In this document: piece after piece, positions 19,908 through 23,812 of the stretch
Position numbering within the stretch: the first letter of the stretch is position 1
Layout of the letters: the number at the start of each line of letters is the position of its first letter
Source of the DNA: a virus
IMG/VR virus record: IMGVR_UViG_3300040811_001441
Coordinates: 1 to 23,812 of that record
Direction: 5' to 3' (one strand)
DNA length: 23,812 nt
Translations under genes and position numbers: made by a program
The notes under the pieces: generated by a model
Told to the model about the DNA's origin: nothing
The model's database searches: none
The model's input: only the letters and a program-made list of their open reading frames with translations

Positions 19908-20183
19908 ATGAAAGTTGTAGAAGTAAGCGCATTGAGAGATTACGAAGGCTGCCAATGGACTCGTTTGTTCACCACTGAAGAAAAAGCGTGGGAATTTGTA
20001 CGTACTGCCGCCGCTGATGAGTGGTTGGGTGTTGATGACGTAAACGTTACCTGGGTTGGAGTTGATGAAGAATTCTACGATCGTGTTGAAAGTTTTGTAG
20101 TTACTTACGATTTGGAAAATGATAGTGCTACATTTCAGCGCTGGGATTTGGAAACAAAAGCGCATGTACCTTTTGAGGTCTGA
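19908..20183 (+). CDS. Acidic small protein (91 aa), unknown function
   Basis: GGAGGAAAACA is an excellent ribosome site for this ATG. The product begins MKVVEVSALRDYEGCQWTRL and reads as alternating beta strands and helix (TTEEKAWEFVRTAA, VTWVGVDEEFYDRV, SFVVTYDLEN), a compact alpha/beta fold. It is strongly acidic. It is the first gene after a strong early-type promoter, so it is a candidate for an early host-interaction protein. The family is not recognised. Confidence 0.8.
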   Translation: MKVVEVSALRDYEGCQWTRLFTTEEKAWEFVRTAAADEWLGVDDVNVTWVGVDEEFYDRVESFVVTYDLENDSATFQRWDLETKAHVPFEV

Positions 20184-20185
20184 TT

Positions 20186-20608
20186 ATGAGTATGCATATG
20201 ATTCGTGGAGTTCAAGTCCACGGTAGCAAAAAACGTAAACCAAAAAAACTTGATATGAAAGCAGTTGAGTTAGAATGGCGTCGTTATAACAAGGATATGC
20301 GCCGTAAGAATATGCATTATCTTCAGTTTGAAGAACTTGATGATTACGTAGCATATATCTCAGGAAAAATGCCAAAACGTAAAAAGGAGTTTGTACCGTA
20401 TGAAGTCCCGAAATCGAATGACCGCGACGAACCGCGCTATCCTAGCGTCAAGACGTCGGACACGATTCCTGGAGGAACCCCAAGGAAAGAGCCAAACAAA
20501 TACACAGGTGACCTCCTCGTCGGAATTGGAACAATGCACAAGTCAAACATGGTCCCAATTATGCGAGGAACAAATGAAGCAAAAGACATAGCTCGTATGC
20601 GGAGGTGA
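20186..20608 (+). CDS. Conserved T4-like marine phage protein, basic (140 aa)
   Basis: This 140-aa protein has a very basic N-terminal half (KKRKPKKLD ... WRRYNKDMRRKN), then YVAYISGKMP and a conserved C-terminal part that I recognise from marine T4-like phages: YPSVKTSDTIPGG, EPNKYTGDLLVGIGTMHKSN and a GTNEAKDIARMRR end. It may bind nucleic acid, judged from charge only. GAGG precedes the ATG and the gene begins 2 bp after the previous stop. Bases ~20420-20530 are more C-rich than the surroundings. Confidence 0.85.
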   Translation: MSMHMIRGVQVHGSKKRKPKKLDMKAVELEWRRYNKDMRRKNMHYLQFEELDDYVAYISGKMPKRKKEFVPYEVPKSNDRDEPRYPSVKTSDTIPGGTPRKEPNKYTGDLLVGIGTMHKSNMVPIMRGTNEAKDIARMRR

Positions 20609-20609
20609 T

Positions 20610-20936
20610 ATGTCGACCTACTATCCTGATAGCTGGGCTATCGTAAAAATTACAGGAACTGATCCACATTATAGAGTTTTTGGTTCTTGGTCTGGTGGAT
20701 ACCTTGATGGCGATTCTTGGAAACTTAATAGTGGTATTACTGATGTAACTGAAACAGAAACTCATTATCATTTTAAAGGGCATTCTGGTTCAGAATATGT
20801 TTGCCACAAAGAATCTTATGGTGTAAGATCAATTCATAATATTGGCGTACTTACTGATCTTTGTGAACGATCAGGTGGCAATGCAGAATACTTTAAAGAT
20901 ATGCCAGACGTTATGAACATGGATTGGATTATATGA
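20610..20936 (+). CDS. Conserved-looking phage protein (108 aa)
   Basis: GGAGGTGAT is a near-perfect ribosome site. The protein starts MSTYYPDSWAIVKITGTDPH and contains YRVFGSWSGGYLDGDSWKLN, a pattern familiar from small proteins of T4-like marine phages, then DVTETETHYHFKGHSGSEYVC, giving a beta-rich fold. The C-terminal ~40 residues include GVLTDLCERSG. No catalytic motif is recognisable. It overlaps the next gene by ATGA. Confidence 0.82.
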   Translation: MSTYYPDSWAIVKITGTDPHYRVFGSWSGGYLDGDSWKLNSGITDVTETETHYHFKGHSGSEYVCHKESYGVRSIHNIGVLTDLCERSGGNAEYFKDMPDVMNMDWII

Positions 20937-21235
20937 TAACATATAGCACCAATTGGATGGGACCTGTCAATATGGATTGGTTTCGAGAGCGTGGACTTGT
21001 AAAAGATGATAAGATCACTATTAACTACTGCGGTGGTCGTATCGACATTCGTGATAGCAACAAACAAGGTTATGACGGTTGGCATGAATACGCAGTAGCA
21101 CCTATGCACGGCGAAGACTGGAATGCCCTTGGCGATTTCCTATGGGAATTTGAATCGGAAGAACTCATTCCATACGACGAATTAATCGAAACATTTGAAA
21201 AACATTATGGTAAGAAAATACGATGGTCGAAATAA
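20933..21235 (+). CDS. Acidic small protein (100 aa), unknown function
   Basis: ATG 20933 overlaps the upstream stop as ATGA and is preferred to ATG 20924. The product starts MITYSTNWMGPVNMDWFRER and contains YCGGRIDIRDSNKQGYDGW and WNALGDFLWEFESEEL, then a basic C-terminal end. It is Trp-rich and likely soluble. The first residues are reminiscent of short phage proteins beginning with 'NWMGP', but I cannot name a family. Its end overlaps the next gene by 13 bp. Confidence 0.78.
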   Translation: MITYSTNWMGPVNMDWFRERGLVKDDKITINYCGGRIDIRDSNKQGYDGWHEYAVAPMHGEDWNALGDFLWEFESEELIPYDELIETFEKHYGKKIRWSK

Positions 21236-21444
21236 CTGAAGAAGAGTACAAACAATTCGAAGCACTCAAAAAAGTTTGGATCCACCTTCAAGCAGAAAAA
21301 ACAGGTGTTTACTTTATCTGTGGTGAAGGTGGAGAAAAAGATGATATGGGCCTTCCGGAATTCATTTCGGTTTGCCCAGCTTTTGGCCTTGACGGCTTTG
21401 CCTATTACAAAAAACATAAAGAATATTCAGCACCGGAGTGGTAG
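21223..21444 (+). CDS. Small protein (73 aa), unknown function
   Basis: This 73-aa product begins MVEITEEEYKQFEALKKVWI and contains GVYFICGEGGEKDDMGLPEF, then ends KKHKEYSAPEW. Two Cys and a Gly-rich centre are visible. It overlaps the preceding gene by 13 bp and its end carries the GGAG ribosome site of the next gene. It is a compact soluble protein of unknown role. Confidence 0.72.
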   Translation: MVEITEEEYKQFEALKKVWIHLQAEKTGVYFICGEGGEKDDMGLPEFISVCPAFGLDGFAYYKKHKEYSAPEW

Positions 21445-21445
21445 T

Positions 21446-21703
21446 ATGACGTTACCTATTGAAAGAACAAATGCAGTTTTGAATGCTGAAAAGTTTCTTT
21501 TGAAACTATGCATTCCTAGCCTATCTCCTCGAGTACCAAAAGCTATTCGTGAAGAAGCTCGTAGATTACTAAGGCATTATCCTACTCAATACAATATGCG
21601 ATATATTGAAGAAAGCTTTGAAGAGATTAAAGATCCACGAGCAGATGCACTTGATGAGCTGGCAAGACTAGGTCAGGAGATGGAAAATGAGTGGCCAACG
21701 TAA
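21446..21703 (+). CDS. BPSL0761-like family protein (85 aa)
   Basis: ATG 21446 follows GGAG at 21435-21438 and begins MTLPIERTNAVLNAEKFLLK. Residues LCIPSLSPRVPKAIREEARR and LLRHYPTQYNMRYIE match the pattern of the small BPSL0761-type proteins found in proteobacteria and their phages ('TPRVPxxVRxxARxLLRHYP'). The longer in-frame opening to 21305 lies over the upstream gene and is rejected. The family function is not known. It overlaps the next gene by 17 bp. Confidence 0.8.
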   Translation: MTLPIERTNAVLNAEKFLLKLCIPSLSPRVPKAIREEARRLLRHYPTQYNMRYIEESFEEIKDPRADALDELARLGQEMENEWPT

Positions 21704-21896
21704 ATATTTAAAATGGTGGGCAAGAACCGTTGGTATGCCGATAGGTATTACCGATGATGATAAACCAGAATTTTTGCCTATTTCCCAAAGAGCTGTTAAG
21801 AATGCGCTGGCGTTCAGGACCTTTTGGATTGTACTTCACGTTGCAACTTGCTTTATGATTATCACAGGGAATGGTCGAACATTAGGTTGGTGGTAG
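21687..21896 (+). CDS. Small membrane protein conserved in T4-like marine phages (69 aa)
   Basis: AGGAG upstream gives a good ribosome site. The product starts MSGQRKYLKWWARTVGMPIG, continues ITDDDKPEFLPISQRAVKNA, and has one hydrophobic segment at ~43-60 (FWIVLHVATCFMII), ending GNGRTLGWW. I recognise the 'KWW..TVGxPIGxTDDDKP' and 'LRTFWILLHVxTCF' pattern from small proteins of marine T4-like phages. It is likely an inner-membrane protein of unknown role. Confidence 0.83.
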   Translation: MSGQRKYLKWWARTVGMPIGITDDDKPEFLPISQRAVKNALAFRTFWIVLHVATCFMIITGNGRTLGWW

Positions 21897-21898
21897 AC

Positions 21899-21906
21899 AA
21901 TAAATA
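21899..21906 (+). promoter_or_regulatory. T4-type late promoter-like motif (AATAAATA)
   Basis: AATAAATA lies 3 nt after the preceding stop and ends 26 nt before ATG 21933, matching the NATAAATA set. Confidence 0.45.
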
Positions 21907-21932
21907 ACTATATTAGTTATGGAGTGTCTACT

Positions 21933-22343
21933 ATGTGGTATTATGAAGGTAAGGAATTTACCTCAGAAGATATCGGTGAATACATGGGATTTGTGTATAT
22001 CATTACCGATAAGACCAACGAAAAGAAATACGTTGGCAAAAAGCTTTTCAAATCAAAACGAAGATTGCCTCCACTCAAAGGTAAAACACGTCGTAGAACA
22101 AAAGTCGTCGAGTCGGATTGGCAGGATTACTTTGGATCCTCAGAAGAAGTTAAGATGCTTGTTGAGGAACATGGCCGCGATAACTTCCATAGAGAAATTT
22201 TGCACTTGTGTAATACAAAAGGAGTTATGAGTTACCTTGAAGCAAAAGAGCAATTTGACCGAAACGTCCTTCTTGACGATTCTTACTATAACGGTATCAT
22301 CCAGTGTAAGATCCATCGTTCCCACGTAAAAAATTTAAAATAA
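21933..22343 (+). CDS. GIY-YIG-like nuclease-family protein conserved in T4-like phages
   Basis: ATG 21933 is preferred to GTG 21924 because GGAG at 21920-21923 is 9 nt away. The 136-aa product starts MWYYEGKEFTSEDIGEYMGF and contains a degenerate GIY-YIG core: GFVYIITD, then KKYVGKKLF, with WQDYFGSSEEV, a conserved Glu in YLEAKEQFD, and IHRSHVKNLK at the end. Close relatives in marine T4-like phages are annotated as GIY-YIG or Seg-like endonucleases. It may cut DNA, but it is stably conserved rather than obviously mobile, so a housekeeping nuclease role is possible. Confidence 0.85.
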   Translation: MWYYEGKEFTSEDIGEYMGFVYIITDKTNEKKYVGKKLFKSKRRLPPLKGKTRRRTKVVESDWQDYFGSSEEVKMLVEEHGRDNFHREILHLCNTKGVMSYLEAKEQFDRNVLLDDSYYNGIIQCKIHRSHVKNLK

Positions 22344-22356
22344 TTACATTTTTCTA

Positions 22357-22388
22357 TTGACATTAGTGCAATCCTTTGATAGTATAGT
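22357..22388 (+). promoter_or_regulatory. Sigma70-like promoter before 22415
   Basis: TTGACA at 22357-22362, with TAGTAT at 22380-22385 (17-nt spacer) or TATAGT at 22383-22388 (20-nt spacer). The gap is AT-rich and the following ribosome site AAGGAG is strong. The -10 is uncertain. Confidence 0.55.
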
Positions 22389-22414
22389 AATATATTAAAA
22401 AAGGAGAAATACCT

Positions 22415-22657
22415 ATGCCTTATACTGTTGAACTTGACATTGCTGCTGATGCCGACCATTCTGAAGTTGTCCAATTCGCAAATGAACATGGGTGCCGAGT
22501 TGTATCTCGTATTGAAGAAGGTCCTGCAGGCGGAAATCCTTGCTACACATTTGCCTCTGATTCGTTTGATATGATTCAGGAATTGACCGAACAAGTCTTA
22601 GGACAAGGTCATGGATTTGATGAAGAAGAACTCAAAACTATGATTGTGGAGGTGTGA
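22415..22657 (+). CDS. Conserved T4-like marine phage protein (80 aa)
   Basis: This 80-aa protein begins MPYTVELDIAADADHSEVVQ and contains FANEHGCRVVSRIEEGPAGGNPCYTFASDS, a pattern I recognise from marine T4-like phages. It is acidic and likely a small alpha/beta domain, with two Cys (residues ~27 and 43) that could bind metal or pair. AAGGAG is strong. Its end holds the GGAGGTG ribosome site of the next gene. The function is unknown. Confidence 0.83.
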   Translation: MPYTVELDIAADADHSEVVQFANEHGCRVVSRIEEGPAGGNPCYTFASDSFDMIQELTEQVLGQGHGFDEEELKTMIVEV

Positions 22658-22658
22658 T

Positions 22659-22886
22659 ATGATTATTCGTCGTAAAAGTTCCATCTCAGGCATTGTCCGC
22701 ACTAAGGATATTGAATGTAATCCTAAAGATTACGAAATGTGGGAAAAAGGTTATCTCAATATGCAAGATGCGTTGGGATACCTAAAACAAGAAGACCGTG
22801 ATTTTATTCTAGGAGGCATTACGTCTGAAGAATGGGAAAATATGTGGAAAGAAGAAATTTGTAATATAGTAATGGATCATGTATGA
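22659..22886 (+). CDS. Conserved T4-like marine phage protein (75 aa)
   Basis: ATG 22659 follows TGGAGGTG at 22647-22654; the earlier in-frame start at 22644 lies before that site. The 75-aa product starts MIIRRKSSISGIVRTKDIEC and includes NPKDYEMWEKGYLNMQDALG and REFILGGIT-like DFILGGITSEEW, a pattern seen in small proteins of marine T4-like phages. Its stop overlaps the next gene as ATGA. The function is unknown. Confidence 0.83.
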   Translation: MIIRRKSSISGIVRTKDIECNPKDYEMWEKGYLNMQDALGYLKQEDRDFILGGITSEEWENMWKEEICNIVMDHV

Positions 22887-23497
22887 TAATACTTTTTAAT
22901 GGCCCTCCTCGAGCAGGTAAAGATCTTGCTGCTGATTTCTTTAAAGAAAAAGGTTTCAAGCACCTCTCGTTTAAGTACCAATTATATAAAGAAACCATCA
23001 AATACTTTAACGTTGACCACGATTGGTTTATGGATGGGTATAACAATCGAGAAATAAAAGAAATGCCTACGAGTTTACTTGGTGGGTTTTCTCGACGTGA
23101 AGCAATGATTTATGTTTCAGAAGAAAAGATTAAGCCTCGTTTTGGTTTAGATTATTTTGGCCAACAAGTCGCTAACGAAATTGATCTTACCAAAGATTAC
23201 TGTATTTCTGATGGTGGTTTCGTAGATGAACTGATTCCCGTGATAAATACAATAGGTTCAGACAATTTTGTCTTGGTTCAACTTACAAGAAATGGGTGTG
23301 ATTACTCTACAGATTCAAGAAGATATTTTGATGGCAACGTGATTGAAGAACATATAATCGGAAATGCCACACCTATTGAAAAGAAGTATATTCTCCCCCA
23401 CAAATTCAACGTAAGAACGCACCGAGTTCATAATAATGGAACCATCGAACAATTTAACGAAACATTGGAAAAAATTTATATGAAGGAATTGAAATGA
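22883..23497 (+). CDS. P-loop nucleotide kinase-like protein
   Basis: This 204-aa protein opens with a Walker A motif, NGPPRAGKD (residues 6-14), and a following helix DLAADFFKEKGFKHLSF, the start typical of deoxynucleoside monophosphate kinases such as T4 gp1. Later parts include RREAMIYVSEEKIKPRFGLD, YFGQQVAN, CISDGGF (a Walker B-like Asp) and VLVQLTRNGCDYSTDSRR, resembling the kinase lid. It may phosphorylate dNMPs, which fits the RNR/ThyX genes. Alternatives are an NTPase of other role or a nucleic acid kinase. ATGA overlaps exist on both sides. Confidence 0.78.
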   Translation: MIILFNGPPRAGKDLAADFFKEKGFKHLSFKYQLYKETIKYFNVDHDWFMDGYNNREIKEMPTSLLGGFSRREAMIYVSEEKIKPRFGLDYFGQQVANEIDLTKDYCISDGGFVDELIPVINTIGSDNFVLVQLTRNGCDYSTDSRRYFDGNVIEEHIIGNATPIEKKYILPHKFNVRTHRVHNNGTIEQFNETLEKIYMKELK

Positions 23498-23812
23498 GTT
23501 GCATTTATAAAGGTCAGGTTATTGAGTCTGAGGTATCAGGCAATTCACGAGGTGGGACTGAAATGATGCGTGCACGTTTACTTGATAATGCACGTCACGA
23601 TTTGCTAAAGAATGTGGCAATTCATTTTTCAAGACCACGGCAAATGTATGATGACGTAAAGAATGTGTTGTATGCGCACGATCTTGCGGAAGATCCTGAA
23701 ATGAACATTCTTGCAAACGACGGTTGGAAAAAGTTTGACCATTTCGTTTTTGTAACCGCTTGGCAACGAGATCAATACATTACAAGATTCGGAATTCCAT
23801 ATTCGTTATGTA
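23494..23812 (+). CDS. Glycosyltransferase, GT4-like, N-terminal part (3' partial)
   Basis: The gene opens at ATG 23494 (ATGA overlap) and runs off the window after 106 codons without a stop. The start MSCIYKGQVIESEVSGNSRG leads to GGTEMMRARLLDN, the sort of Gly-rich N-terminal loop seen in GT-B glycosyltransferases, then FSRPRQMYD, LYAHDLAEDPEM and FDHFVFVTAWQRDQYITRFG, which is the pattern of phage-encoded glycosyltransferases of family 4 ('FDHxxFVSxWQ'). The donor and acceptor are unknown. It adds to the glycan genes in this window. Confidence 0.72.
   Translation, partial: MSCIYKGQVIESEVSGNSRGGTEMMRARLLDNARHDLLKNVAIHFSRPRQMYDDVKNVLYAHDLAEDPEMNILANDGWKKFDHFVFVTAWQRDQYITRFGIPYSLC

Noticed and set aside
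21305-21445. Longer N-terminus for the BPSL0761-like gene
   Set aside because: The extra part lies over the previous gene in another frame; ATG 21446 has GGAG at correct spacing and gives the family's usual start.
1-23812. tRNA genes, CRISPR arrays, insertion sequences or photosynthesis genes
   Set aside because: I looked for tandem direct repeats with spacers, transposase motifs, cloverleaf-like GGTTCGAATCC segments and psbA/psbD-like proteins and saw none. A tRNA scan would be decisive.

Overview
This window reads as part of the genome of a marine T4-like myovirus (large tailed dsDNA phage). Nearly every gene is on the + strand, packed with ATGA or short overlaps. The content is typical of the phage group related to T4 and marine cyanomyoviruses: a gp67-like prohead core protein, a T4 gp61-type primase, class Ia ribonucleotide reductase (NrdA/NrdB) with glutaredoxin, ThyX, and many small proteins that I recognise as T4-like marine phage families of unknown function. 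There is no photosystem gene, tRNA, rRNA, CRISPR array or insertion sequence. A phage-borne 5-aminolevulinate synthase (the C4/Shemin route, which is alphaproteobacterial rather than cyanobacterial) suggests an alphaproteobacterial host. That host assignment is an inference.

Layout. 1-2982: structural and assembly genes plus a GH19 endolysin and gp67. 2999-3719: nested i-spanin/o-spanin genes, then a terminator. 3806-4300: membrane-anchored coiled-coil protein. 4314-9900: replication and nucleotide metabolism (primase, ThyX, NrdA, NrdB, glutaredoxin). 9896-11855: a small cassette with ALA synthase, a 58-aa ORF, a DUF454/YbaN-like membrane protein and a possible 33-aa ORF. 11942-15112: sugar/surface genes (sugar-nucleotide dehydratase, methyltransferase, and a GT17 glycosyltransferase joined to a sulfotransferase-like domain). 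15090-19310: an exported SleB-type hydrolase and small unknowns, mixed with a short UDP-glucose dehydrogenase homologue, a cytidylyltransferase and a eukaryotic-type phosphomannomutase. 19358-22886: a run of small conserved phage proteins, a GIY-YIG-like protein, and one probable minus-strand mini-gene with a structured leader. 22883-23812: P-loop kinase-like protein and the start of a glycosyltransferase that runs off the window.

Regulation. Two promoter classes can be read directly. One is NATAAATA, the T4-type late promoter motif, usually 27-41 nt before a start codon (before 403, 2782, 6161, 9934, 19358 and 21933, and farther from 11942). The other is the host sigma70-like TTGACA with a -10 box (before 4376, 8522, 15380, 19908 and 22415). 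Rho-independent-like hairpins occur at 3760-3785 and, less certainly, 11871-11914.

How the genes may work together. The RNR/glutaredoxin/ThyX/kinase set would supply dNTPs for replication. The spanins, endolysin and SleB enzyme act on the envelope. The sugar-nucleotide and transferase genes could modify host surface polysaccharide, phage structures or DNA; the sequence does not say which. ALA synthase would push succinyl-CoA and glycine toward tetrapyrroles during infection. No gene-free stretch exceeds 300 bases; the longest gap on the + strand (19631-19907) holds the minus-strand mini-ORF, a hairpin and a promoter. All family assignments come from reading the sequence, without database searches.
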